From JAMXLO01 sp963776505 (GTDB lineage Bacteria > Pseudomonadota > Alphaproteobacteria > Acetobacterales > Acetobacteraceae), in the NCBI GenBank assembly GCA_963776505.1, contig CAVZNH010000027.1, forward strand, positions 35,967 through 99,966: a stretch of 64,000 nucleotides of DNA. The letters run 5' to 3'. This document shows, piece after piece, positions 44,882 through 53,006 of this stretch (its first letter is position 1; every line of letters begins with the position of its first letter). The translations under genes were made by a program, and so were the position numbers. The notes beneath the pieces are model-generated. The model saw only the letters and a list, made by a program, of their open reading frames with translations. It made no database searches and had not been told where the DNA came from.

Positions 44882-46093
44882 TCAGCGCGGCAACGGCGGC
44901 AAAGGCGCATCCGTCGCGAAGCGGTAAATCGTCGTCGACCGAAAATCCTGCCCCGGCCGCAACTCCGTAGATGGAAAATTCGGCTTGTTCGGACTGTCGG
45001 GAAAATGCTGCGTCTCCAGCGTGAACGCCTCCGTCTGGCGATACGTGGTGCCCGATGAACCGACCACAGAACCATTCAGGCCGTTGCTGGTGTAGACCTG
45101 CACCGCCGGCTCGGTCGTGAAACAGTCGATCACCCGGCCACTGCGCGGATCATAGCCGCGCGCGGCAAACGTCATGCTTTCCCCGGGACGCTGGTTCAGC
45201 ACAAAGTTGTGGTCGTAGCCGTGCGCGTAAACGAGCTGCTGGAACGCGCTGTGCAGCCGCGCGCCGATCGGCATCATCTGCCGGAAGTCCAGCGGCGTGC
45301 CTTCAACAGGCGCCAGTTCACCAGTCGGGATCTGATCAGGCCCGGCGGGCGTGTAGCGATCGGCGTTCACCAGCAGCATCTGATCCGCAACCGAACCCGA
45401 GCCGTTGCCCGCCAGGTTGAAGTACGAATGGTTGGTGAAGTTGATCACCGTGTCCTTGTCGGTGCTGGCCAGGTAGTCGATCCGCAGCGCGTTGTCGTTG
45501 GTCAGCGTGTAGGTCACGTGGGTCGTCAACGTACCCGGGAAGTTCTGATCACCGTCCTTACTGACATAGCTGAGCGTCGCGGCGACGCCTTCCGCCACCC
45601 GCGCGGATGACACCGTCCAGACCTGCTTGTCGAGCGCGTTGGGACCGCCATGCAGCGTGTTGGCGCCATTGTTGGCAATCAGATGGTAGGTCTGGCCGTT
45701 GAGCGTGAACTGCGCGCCGCCGATACGATTGGCGTAGCGCCCGGTGATCGCGCCGTAATGCGCGCTGAGCGTCTCGTATTCGCGCAACGTCCTCAGGCCG
45801 AGTACGATGTTGTCGAGCCCTCCGGTGCGGTCAGGCACAACGATCTCGGTGATCACGCCGCCATAGCTGAGGAAGCGCACGCGCAAGCCGTGATCGTTGG
45901 TCATGGTGAAGATCTCCACCGCCTGGCCGCCTTGGGTCGTGCCGTACGGTGCCTGATCAATCGTCGTGGCGGCGTTGGCCGTCTCATCTGTCATCGCAGC
46001 CCCCCATGCCGCGGCGATCGCGATGGCGAACACCGCATAAGCGCCAAATTTACCACCGAGGCGCAATTGCCCCCGGCTCTTGAGCCCTCCCAT
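44882..46093 (-). CDS. galM: Aldose 1-epimerase (galactose mutarotase), exported
   Basis: A 403-aa mutarotase. An N-terminal signal segment (FGAYAVFAIAIAAAWGAAMT) suggests export to the periplasm. The catalytic His is in TVINFTNHSYFNLAG and the Glu in AFTLETQHFPDSPNKPNFPS; THGR-like sugar-binding blocks are AITGRYANRIGGAQF and NTLHGGPNALDKQVW. It equilibrates alpha and beta sugar anomers. It stands alone and is divergent from the 203-aa hypothetical gene. Confidence 0.92.
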   Translation of the reverse strand: MGGLKSRGQLRLGGKFGAYAVFAIAIAAAWGAAMTDETANAATTIDQAPYGTTQGGQAVEIFTMTNDHGLRVRFLSYGGVITEIVVPDRTGGLDNIVLGLRTLREYETLSAHYGAITGRYANRIGGAQFTLNGQTYHLIANNGANTLHGGPNALDKQVWTVSSARVAEGVAATLSYVSKDGDQNFPGTLTTHVTYTLTNDNALRIDYLASTDKDTVINFTNHSYFNLAGNGSGSVADQMLLVNADRYTPAGPDQIPTGELAPVEGTPLDFRQMMPIGARLHSAFQQLVYAHGYDHNFVLNQRPGESMTFAARGYDPRSGRVIDCFTTEPAVQVYTSNGLNGSVVGSSGTTYRQTEAFTLETQHFPDSPNKPNFPSTELRPGQDFRSTTIYRFATDAPLPPLPR

Positions 46094-46189
46094 GGTGCTT
46101 GCTCCTTGTTAGTATACATATCCATTGAAATCAGACGCACTAATCGCCATCTCCCTCCCCCCTGGTCATTCCAACGGATCGTCACTGCC

Positions 46190-46801
46190 ATGCACACTTT
46201 GCCCGATCTTCCTGCCTCCGTCGCCCGCGACGTGTTCGCCACGCTGTGCGGGGGTCTCCCGCCTCCCCCCACAGGCACCGCCGAGGCTCGCGCCGTCCGC
46301 GACGAAGCAGCCATGGCAGCAGTCGCCGCGCTGCGTCCCGCCGATGCGTTCGAGGCCAGGCTCGCGGCAGAAATCGTCGCCGCCGATGCTCAAGCCATGG
46401 ATAGCTTCCGCCTTGCCTCGCAGTACTGCAACGACCTCACCGCAACGCTGCGCTGTCGCGCCCAGGCAGCCGCCATGATGCGGCAGATGCAGAGTGCGCT
46501 GCGCACGCTCATCAACATGCAGTCGATGCGGCAGAAGGCCGCAGCGGCGAAGCAACCGGTTGCACCTCCCAAAGACGCGATCCCACAACCCGAACCGCAG
46601 CCTGACCTCGTCGCCGCGGCTGAGAGCTGCGCCACGATGCATCCCGATTGCGCCGCCCAGATAGGGACCAATGATGGCCTGCCAGCGCGGCTCGATTTCG
46701 CCCTGCCCGAGCCCGCGGTCATCCAGGCCCTCGTCAACGGCACCAGTCCCCTTCTGTGCGCGCTCGACCATCCCGAACGCGAAGCTGTCGCGGCCGACTG
46801 A
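46190..46801 (+). CDS. Hypothetical 203-aa protein
   Basis: From ATG 46190 (MHTLPDLPASVARDVFATLC) this encodes 203 aa. The first 150 residues are Ala- and Met-rich and predicted helical (ATLRCRAQAAAMMRQMQSAL), then a Pro-rich linker and a tail beginning LVAAAESCATMHPDCAAQIG follow. I do not recognise a family; its composition is like cytoplasmic proteins of Acetobacteraceae found next to transposon-free housekeeping regions. No membrane segment is seen. The frame is open upstream, but that part is antisense to galM. Confidence 0.6.
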   Translation: MHTLPDLPASVARDVFATLCGGLPPPPTGTAEARAVRDEAAMAAVAALRPADAFEARLAAEIVAADAQAMDSFRLASQYCNDLTATLRCRAQAAAMMRQMQSALRTLINMQSMRQKAAAAKQPVAPPKDAIPQPEPQPDLVAAAESCATMHPDCAAQIGTNDGLPARLDFALPEPAVIQALVNGTSPLLCALDHPEREAVAAD

Positions 46802-47083
46802 TAGGCGGGTATTTATCACACCAAGGGATGCTGTCTCATGCCCTGACGTAATGAGACGGAGCCGCGACTACCACCTCGTCGAGCGGCAATTGCGCGGAAG
46901 CAGTTCGAACCGCGATGTGGCACGCCGACCCGTCCTGGGTGCCTCTGGCACCATCGCGTGCTCCGTGGTAGTTCTCCGGTAAAATACGCATTCGCGCAGG
47001 CTCCCGCGCGGGACGTTCGGCGTGGTGCGCGATCCACTTCCATCAAAAGCGTTCGGCTCGAATACGAACAATGGGAGGAAATG

Positions 47084-48739
47084 ATGCGAACACTGTTGCT
47101 GGCTGGAGCATTGGCTGCGCTGTTGTCGTTGGGCGCCTCCGCCCAGACCGCGCAGGAACTCGAAAATGGCGCGAACGACACCGCCAACGTCCTCAACTAC
47201 GGCATGGGCTACAGCCTGCAGCGCTTCAGCCCGCTCACACAGATCAACCGACAGACCGCCAAGAACCTCGTCCCGGTCTGGAACTACAGCTACGACGACA
47301 ATCACAGCGAGGAATCGCAGCCCCTTGTCTACAAGGGCGTGCTCTACGTCACGACCAATGCGGCGACAATGGCGTTGAACGCCAGCACCGGCGAGCAGAT
47401 CTGGAAGACCAAGGTTGAATATCCGCCGGAGGTGCCGCGCATCGTCTGTTGCGGTATCATCAACCGCGGTGTCGCGCTGTACGAAAGCAAGGTGTTCCGG
47501 ACGACGCTCGATGCCGATGTGATCGCGCTCGATGCCGCGACTGGCAAGGAGATCTGGCGCTCGAAGGTCATAGACTACAAGACCGGTTACTCGGAGACGG
47601 TCGCTCCGCTCATTGCCGACGGCGTGTTGATCACCGGCATATCCGGCGCCGAATACGGCATACGCGGATTCATCGACGGTTGGGATCCAGACTCGGGCAA
47701 GCATCTGTGGCGGACCTACACAGTGGCGGGTCCGGACGACCCGAACGGCAAGACCTGGCCCGGCGATACGTGGCAGCGCGGTGGCGGCTCGTCCTGGATC
47801 ACCGGATCATTCGATCCCGAGCTGCACACCGTCTACTGGGGCACCGGCAACACCGGATCGTGGAATCCAACACAGCATCCCGGCGACAACCTTTACACAT
47901 GTTCGATCCTCGCACTTGATCCGAAGACCGGACACATGAAGTGGCACTTCCAGTTCTCGCCCAACGATCCGTACGACTATGACAGCGTCGCCGAAATGGT
48001 GCTGACGACGCTCAACGTCGGTGGCAAACCCATCAAGGTCGTGATGGACGCCAACCGCAACGGCTTCTTCTATGTGCTCGACCGCACGGACGGCAAGCTG
48101 ATTGCAGCCAATCAATACGCGCATCAAACCTGGGCGAAGGGTATCGATGAGAGCGGGCGTCCGATCCCGACAGAGATCACCGACGAGGCTCGCAAGGGCA
48201 AGGAAGTCGATGTCTGGCCAGGAGCGATGGGCACGAAGAACTGGAGCCCGGTTTCGTACAATCCGATGACCGGGCTCGTCTATGCCAACACGCTGCTGTT
48301 CGGTATGCACTACAAGCCGGTGGACGTGCAGTACCGTCCGGGACTCACCTACTGGGGCGCCGACATTTCGTGGCTCTGGCCCGATGGCCCGCGCGGCTAT
48401 CTGAAGGCGATCGACCCGCTGACGGGCAAGACGAAGTGGCAGGCACCGAGCGACATCCCGCGCTTCTCGGGCGTGCTTTCAACTGCCGGCGGCATCGTGT
48501 TCACCGGCCAACTGACCGGCGAATTCGAAGCATTCGACGCCGACAACGGCAACAAGCTCTGGCAGTTCAAGACCGGGTCCGGCATCGAAGGCCAGCCGGT
48601 GACATGGATGCAGGACGGCGTTCAGTACGTCGCGGTGTCAAGCGGCATCGGCGGCGTCTATTCGCTGTTTTCAGGTGATGAACGGCTGTCGAAGGTTCCG
48701 GCCGGCGGCTCGCTGTGGGTGTTCGCCCTCACCCGCTAG
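47084..48739 (+). CDS. xoxF: PQQ-dependent methanol/alcohol dehydrogenase, XoxF/ExaF type (lanthanide-dependent)
   Basis: A 551-aa quinoprotein with signal peptide MRTLLLAGALAALLSLGASA. The eight-bladed propeller carries the vicinal disulfide Cys122-Cys123 in RIVCCGIINRG. Metal-site residues are Glu190 (GAEYGIRGF), Asn256 (GTGNTGSWN) and the catalytic Asp298 in PYDYDSVAE. Asp300, two residues on, is the extra ligand that marks lanthanide-dependent enzymes; calcium enzymes have Ala or Ser there. It oxidises methanol or other short alcohols in the periplasm. GGGAGGAA precedes ATG 47084. It is followed by cytochrome c and a XoxJ-like gene. The exact subclass is uncertain. Confidence 0.88.
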   Translation: MRTLLLAGALAALLSLGASAQTAQELENGANDTANVLNYGMGYSLQRFSPLTQINRQTAKNLVPVWNYSYDDNHSEESQPLVYKGVLYVTTNAATMALNASTGEQIWKTKVEYPPEVPRIVCCGIINRGVALYESKVFRTTLDADVIALDAATGKEIWRSKVIDYKTGYSETVAPLIADGVLITGISGAEYGIRGFIDGWDPDSGKHLWRTYTVAGPDDPNGKTWPGDTWQRGGGSSWITGSFDPELHTVYWGTGNTGSWNPTQHPGDNLYTCSILALDPKTGHMKWHFQFSPNDPYDYDSVAEMVLTTLNVGGKPIKVVMDANRNGFFYVLDRTDGKLIAANQYAHQTWAKGIDESGRPIPTEITDEARKGKEVDVWPGAMGTKNWSPVSYNPMTGLVYANTLLFGMHYKPVDVQYRPGLTYWGADISWLWPDGPRGYLKAIDPLTGKTKWQAPSDIPRFSGVLSTAGGIVFTGQLTGEFEAFDADNGNKLWQFKTGSGIEGQPVTWMQDGVQYVAVSSGIGGVYSLFSGDERLSKVPAGGSLWVFALTR

Positions 48740-48755
48740 CGCAAGCCAGCCTTGT

Positions 48756-48844
48756 AATTGCGAGGAGCGAAGCGACGAAGCAATCTCGTTCGAGCATGCG
48801 CACTCACGCACGGTTGGCTTCGTTTTTTCACTTCCTCGCAATGA
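48756..48844. repeat. Palindromic intergenic repeat, family A (copy 2)
   Basis: The left arm ATTGCGAGGAGCGAAGCGAC, then GAAGCAATC, and the right arm, which ends CTTCCTCGCAATGAC, form an imperfect inverted repeat of about 89 bases. It matches the copy at 27367-27450, with the left arm better preserved here. It sits between the xoxF and xoxG genes and would form an RNA hairpin there, possibly setting different levels of the two products. Confidence 0.8.
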
Positions 48845-48863
48845 CACCGTCTTGGAAGGTCAA

Positions 48864-49202
48864 ATGCAACGCACGCTCGTTCTTGTTGCCGCCGCGTCGA
48901 TCTACGGCGGTGTACTCGCCGTTCGCCGTCCCCACGCCGAGCAACCGCCGCCATCGCCGGCCGAGTTCGAAAAGGGTGAGGAACTCTTCGGACAGATCTG
49001 CTCACATTGCCACGGACCGCACATGGTCAATCCAGGCAACGTGTCATTCGATCTGCGCAAGTTCCCGCACGACGACGAGGCGCGCTTCCTCAACTCGGTG
49101 CGGAATGGCAAGAACAGCATGCCGCCCTGGAAGGACATGCTGAAACCCGATGAGATCGAAGCGATCTGGGCCTATGTGCGTACCGGTGGCCATGAGCCGT
49201 GA
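48864..49202 (+). CDS. xoxG: c-type cytochrome, XoxG-like electron acceptor
   Basis: A 112-aa periplasmic monoheme cytochrome. A short signal segment (MQRTLVLVAAASIYGGVLAV) is followed by the heme site ICSHCHG at residues 45-51 and a probable axial Met in NSMPPWKDML. It probably takes electrons from the upstream quinoprotein. GGAAGG precedes ATG 48864. The stop overlaps the start of the solute-binding-like gene. It is shorter than classical XoxG proteins, so the symbol rests on context. Confidence 0.83.
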   Translation: MQRTLVLVAAASIYGGVLAVRRPHAEQPPPSPAEFEKGEELFGQICSHCHGPHMVNPGNVSFDLRKFPHDDEARFLNSVRNGKNSMPPWKDMLKPDEIEAIWAYVRTGGHEP

Positions 49203-50139
49203 CGTCATGACCCACGGCATGCGCGGCGTTCTGGCGCTGCTCGGCTTGTCGGCCGCAGCCTGGACCGTGCCACCGGCACTTGCCGAAACACCGTTGCGCG
49301 TCTGCCTCCAGGCCGACGACCCGCCGATGTCCTCGCGGCATACCGACCCGCCCGCCGGCTTCGACGTCGCGCTCACCGGTCTGATCGCTGAGCGGCTTGG
49401 GCGGCCGCTCGAGATCCAGTGGTTCATCACGCGCGATGACCCCGACAGCAATCCAGTGACCGAGGCCAATGCGTTATTGTCCAACGAGCATTGCGTGCTG
49501 ATCGCCGGCTACCCGCTGGTGGCCGACAAGCTCGGGCGGCCGCGGGCCGCGACAGGCAAGCTCCCGCCGTTCGATGGTGCGAAGCCAGAGGATCGCCGAC
49601 GCTGGATCAGCCTCGGCGAACTGATCGCCACACGAGCCTACCGGTTCGACGGTGTCACTGTCGCACTGGCACCCACCGCCGCGGAGCATTCGGTGCATCG
49701 TCTGGCTGACCTCGCGGGCCTCAAACTGGGCGTCGAGATCCACGGCCTTCCCGATCTCATCGCTATGACCTACCGCCAGGGTGAACTCGCCGGAGAGGTA
49801 GTCCACTTCGACCGATCGCCGGCGCTATTCGCGCAACTGGAGAGCGGCAAGATCGATGCTGCGCTCGTCGACCAGCGAGAATTCGACGCCTGGCGTCTCG
49901 CGCATCCCGGAACGCGCGTGGTGCCGACGACCTATTGGCATTCGATCGGCTTCAACATCGGCTATGTCGGGCTTTCCACCGACGCCGCTCTGATCGAGCA
50001 AGTCAACACGGTCCTCGCCGAGCTGCTCACGCAGGGCAAGCTCGATGAGATCGCGCGCGCCAGTGGCATGACCTACCTGCCGCCCCGAACGCCCGATGTC
50101 TCGCCTGGAGTGGCACTCAGCGCCCTGAGCGGCGACTGA
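49192..50139 (+). CDS. xoxJ: Periplasmic substrate-binding-like protein, XoxJ/MxaJ type
   Basis: A 315-aa protein of the bacterial extracellular solute-binding family 3. The signal peptide GVLALLGLSAAAWTVPPALA is followed by LRVCLQADDPPMSSRHTDPP, GFDVALTGLIAERLGRPLEI and LAGLKLGVEIHGLPDL. MxaJ/XoxJ proteins have this fold and are thought to help mature the dehydrogenase or the cytochrome. Its start overlaps the cytochrome stop, and the gene order dehydrogenase-cytochrome-J protein is the classic xoxFGJ arrangement. An unrelated transporter role is possible but there are no ABC genes nearby. Confidence 0.83.
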   Translation: MSRDVMTHGMRGVLALLGLSAAAWTVPPALAETPLRVCLQADDPPMSSRHTDPPAGFDVALTGLIAERLGRPLEIQWFITRDDPDSNPVTEANALLSNEHCVLIAGYPLVADKLGRPRAATGKLPPFDGAKPEDRRRWISLGELIATRAYRFDGVTVALAPTAAEHSVHRLADLAGLKLGVEIHGLPDLIAMTYRQGELAGEVVHFDRSPALFAQLESGKIDAALVDQREFDAWRLAHPGTRVVPTTYWHSIGFNIGYVGLSTDAALIEQVNTVLAELLTQGKLDEIARASGMTYLPPRTPDVSPGVALSALSGD

Positions 50140-50149
50140 CGGCACTCGA

Positions 50150-50500
50150 TTACAGCGGCCGCGCGAAGCTGAGTTCGTGCCCGTCCGGGTCGGTGATGTG
50201 AAAATGGCGCTCACCCCAAGCAGCGTCGCGTGGCGCGAACCCGGGCGACAGCCCGGCCGCCACGGCGCGCGCGTGCAACGCATCCACATCGTCGACATAG
50301 AAGATCGCGCGTCCCCATCCAACCCACCGCTCGGTGTTCCTGACGGCGGCTAGGTTCAGATAACCGCCGCCTGCATGAAAGCTGGTGAAGCCAGCCTGCG
50401 GGCCGCCGGACTTCAACGCAAAACCGAGTGTCGCGTAGAACGCCACTGAACGCGCCATGTCATGTGTCGCCAGCGTGACAGCGCTGAGCGCTTGGATCAT
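50150..50500 (-). CDS. VOC (glyoxalase/bleomycin-resistance) family protein
   Basis: A 116-aa two-repeat vicinal-oxygen-chelate protein: LSAVTLATHDMARSVAFYAT at the N-terminus and RHFHITDPDGHELSFARPL at the C-terminus, where His and Glu may bind metal. Functions in this family range from lactoylglutathione lyase to dioxygenase and drug-binding proteins, so no specific call is made. It is followed upstream by the GST gene, both on the minus strand and 15 bases apart, which suggests a detoxification pair. Confidence 0.87.
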   Translation of the reverse strand: MIQALSAVTLATHDMARSVAFYATLGFALKSGGPQAGFTSFHAGGGYLNLAAVRNTERWVGWGRAIFYVDDVDALHARAVAAGLSPGFAPRDAAWGERHFHITDPDGHELSFARPL

Positions 50501-50515
50501 ACGGCGGCTCGCAGG

Positions 50516-51118
50516 CTACTCACGCATCGCCAGTGCACGCTTGGCGGCCGGACGGTCCCAACACTTGTGCAGCCACGCATGGACTTTCGGCCACTTGCCG
50601 ATATCGAATCCCAACGCGCGCACCATCGCGGCTGCAACGTTCAGGTCAGCCACGCTGAACTCGCTGCCGGCGAGCCACTGCGCCTTGCCGAGCGCTATCT
50701 CCAGCACATCGAGCGCCGGACTGATCTCGTCCCACGCTCCTTTGGCGGCTGCGGCATTGCGTTGCGCCTCGGGCAGCACGAAGGCGTTGTTGGCATAGGT
50801 GGTCAACTGCCGATCCAGCCGATCGACCTCCCAGAAGCTCCACTGCCAGGTCAGCGCCTCATTCTTCGCATCGGTCGGATAGAGCTTGCCGTGCTTCTTC
50901 GCCAGATAGAGGTTGATCGCCATCGATTCCGACAGCACGAACCCGTCGTCGTCGATCGTCGGCACACGGGCGTTGGGGTTCAGCGCCAGGTATTCCGGCG
51001 TGCGGGTCTGCGGGGACCGCGGCGCATAGTCGAGATGCTCGTATTGCAGGCCGAGTTCCCCGGCCATCCAGAGCGTGCGGACGCCACGCGAGCGGGCCGA
51101 ACCATAGATGCGGAGCAT
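50516..51118 (-). CDS. Glutathione S-transferase family protein
   Basis: A 200-aa GST. The thioredoxin-like N-terminal domain starts MLRIYGSARSRGVRTLWMAG, with the glutathione-contacting cis-Pro in NARVPTIDDDGFVLSESMAI. The all-helical C-terminal domain includes WLAGSEFSVADLNVAAAMVR, the N-capping motif of the family. The catalytic residue near the N-terminus is probably Ser. It is likely co-transcribed with the VOC protein. Confidence 0.92.
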   Translation of the reverse strand: MLRIYGSARSRGVRTLWMAGELGLQYEHLDYAPRSPQTRTPEYLALNPNARVPTIDDDGFVLSESMAINLYLAKKHGKLYPTDAKNEALTWQWSFWEVDRLDRQLTTYANNAFVLPEAQRNAAAAKGAWDEISPALDVLEIALGKAQWLAGSEFSVADLNVAAAMVRALGFDIGKWPKVHAWLHKCWDRPAAKRALAMRE

Positions 51119-51202
51119 GCGTTTCCTCCTGGGCGGTGTTTGGCACGACAGTGTGCTATGAAGCCCCCGATAGCGAAAGCCACCCGAGGAGAGGGCCCCG
51201 AC

Positions 51203-52239
51203 ATGACCGAGACACGACCGGTTCTGGCCGTCACAATGGGCGATCCCGCCGGCATCGGCCCCGAGATCGCGGTGCGCGCGCTGCTGGCCCCCGAGGTGCG
51301 TGATTGCTCGCGCAGCTTCCTGATCGGCGACGCAAGGGTGTTCGAGCGCGCCCTGTCGGTGTGCGGCCTGTCCGCGTCGCTGAACCGCATCGCCGGCCCC
51401 GAGGCGATCGCCGACCGAGACAGGGCGTGATCGACGTGGTGCACCAGGACACCGCCGATCCGGCCGTGCTGCAAATGGGCAAGGTTCAGGCGCTCGGCGG
51501 CGAGGCCGCCTACGCCGCGATCCGCACCTCGATCGAGCTCGCGATGGCCGGACGCATCGCCGGCGTGGCGACCACGCCGATCAACAAGGAGTCGCTGAAG
51601 GCGGCGAAGATCCCGTTCATCGGCCACACCGAGATGTTCGCCGAACACACCGGCGCTCGCGAAGAGATGACGATGTTCACCATCAGCGGTCTGAAGATCT
51701 TCTTCCTCACCCGCCATCTGTCATTGGTGGACGCGTGCCGCCAGATCACCCGCGACCGCACGCTGTCGGGCATCGAGAAGGCCATGAAGGCGCTGCACCA
51801 GCTCGGCATCGACGCGCCGCATCTCGCGGTGGCCGCGCTGAACCCGCATGGCGGCGAGGACGGACTGTTCGGCCGCGAGGAGATGGACGCGATCAAGCCG
51901 GCGATCGAAGCCGCCCGCGCCCGCGGCATGCACGTGAGCGGCCCGGTGCCGGCGGACAGCGTGTTCCACATGGCGCGCATCGGCCGCTATGACGCAGTGC
52001 TGTCGCTGTATCACGACCAGGGCCACATCGCGGCGAAGATGATGGACTTCGAGAAGACGGTGAGTGTGACACTCGGTTTGCCGATCCTGCGCACCAGCGT
52101 CGATCACGGCACCGCGTTCGACATCGCCGGCACCGGCCGTGCGAGCGCGGTCAGCATGATCGAGGCGATCAAGGTCGCCGCGGAATACGTGGTGCGCGGC
52201 GTGCGGCTGGGTGACGAGGTGGCGCAGGCGGCAGAATAG
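51203..52239 (+). CDS. pdxA: 4-hydroxythreonine-4-phosphate dehydrogenase family (PdxA/PdxA2; one frame break)
   Basis: About 344 aa when a base change near 51420 is bridged. It begins MTETRPVLAVTMGDPAGIGP and continues in the next frame as GVIDVVHQDTADPAVLQMGK, GVATTPINKESLKAAKIPFI and GHTEMFAEHTG; the metal-binding His and the final HDQGHIAAKMMDFEKTVSVT are present. PdxA acts in vitamin B6 synthesis; the PdxA2 branch acts on D-threonate or D-erythronate phosphates, and this could be either. GAGGAGAGGG lies before the ATG. The next gene follows 8 bases after the stop. Confidence 0.88.
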
Positions 52240-52247
52240 AGGGCGCC

Positions 52248-53006
52248 ATGTCCGACGGCGCCGTCCGGTCGGCGCTGTGGTGGGTCTGCCTGTTGCTGGC
52301 GCCGCTCGGGCTGATCGTGATCGAGCTGTTTCATCCCGCGGGGTTCACCGCGCATCCTGGGATGTATCAGTTCCTCTCGAAGCCTGAAGCGTATCAGCCG
52401 CAATTCCAGGCGCTGGGTTATTTCGGACCGCCATGGTGGTTCACGCTGCACATGATCCAGACTCCGCTGGTGACGCTGGTCGGCGTCGGCCTGTGGCTGA
52501 TGCTCGCCGATGTCACGGACACCGACAGCTTCTACGCCCGCGCCGCCGCGTGGTTTGCCCGCGCTGCCATCCTCGTGTTCGCGATCTACTACACGGTGCT
52601 CGACGCGATCGGTGGCATCGGGCTCGGCCGAACCATCATCACCGCCGAGGCGATGGCGGCATCGGGCCAGCTCAATCAACAGCAGTTGGATGGCGTGATC
52701 CAGTTGCTCAACGCCATGTGGATCGATCCGCTGGTCGGCGGGGTCGGGTCATTCGTCAGCCTCACCGGATCGTGGGCTATCTTCATCGCCATGCTCGCGG
52801 CCGCACTCGCGCTGCTGCTGACCGGTCGCGTGCCGTGGCCGCCGCTGATCGTGCTGATCGCGTTCGGCTGGGAGTTGCAGACCAGCCACGCCGCCATGCA
52901 TGGGCCGATCGCATTCGCCCTGCTCATCGTTGCGTCAGCCTGGCTGTGGTGGGTCAGGCGCCGGCGCGTACCAGCGGCGCCGGGATGCTCTCGATCATCA
53001 CGTTGA
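52248..53006 (+). CDS. Hypothetical six-helix membrane protein
   Basis: A 252-aa integral membrane protein. Hydrophobic helices fall at residues about 8-28, 63-84, 94-116, 172-190, 193-208 and 215-235. The soluble segment HPAGFTAHPGMYQFLSKPEA lies between the first two. I do not recognise the family. It starts 8 bases after the pdxA stop, so the two are probably one transcript. Its last 53 bases overlap the convergent ThDP-enzyme gene, and the Arg-rich tail there may not be conserved. Confidence 0.72.
   Translation: MSDGAVRSALWWVCLLLAPLGLIVIELFHPAGFTAHPGMYQFLSKPEAYQPQFQALGYFGPPWWFTLHMIQTPLVTLVGVGLWLMLADVTDTDSFYARAAAWFARAAILVFAIYYTVLDAIGGIGLGRTIITAEAMAASGQLNQQQLDGVIQLLNAMWIDPLVGGVGSFVSLTGSWAIFIAMLAAALALLLTGRVPWPPLIVLIAFGWELQTSHAAMHGPIAFALLIVASAWLWWVRRRRVPAAPGCSRSSR

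Noticed and set aside
46833..46857. Hairpin GTCTCAT/ATGAGAC before xoxF
   Set aside because: Only a 7-bp stem with an 11-base loop and no T run; too weak to call a terminator or riboswitch.
46868..47704. 278-codon minus-strand open frame over the xoxF start
   Set aside because: It is antisense to xoxF and its signal peptide; no motif or ribosome site supports it.
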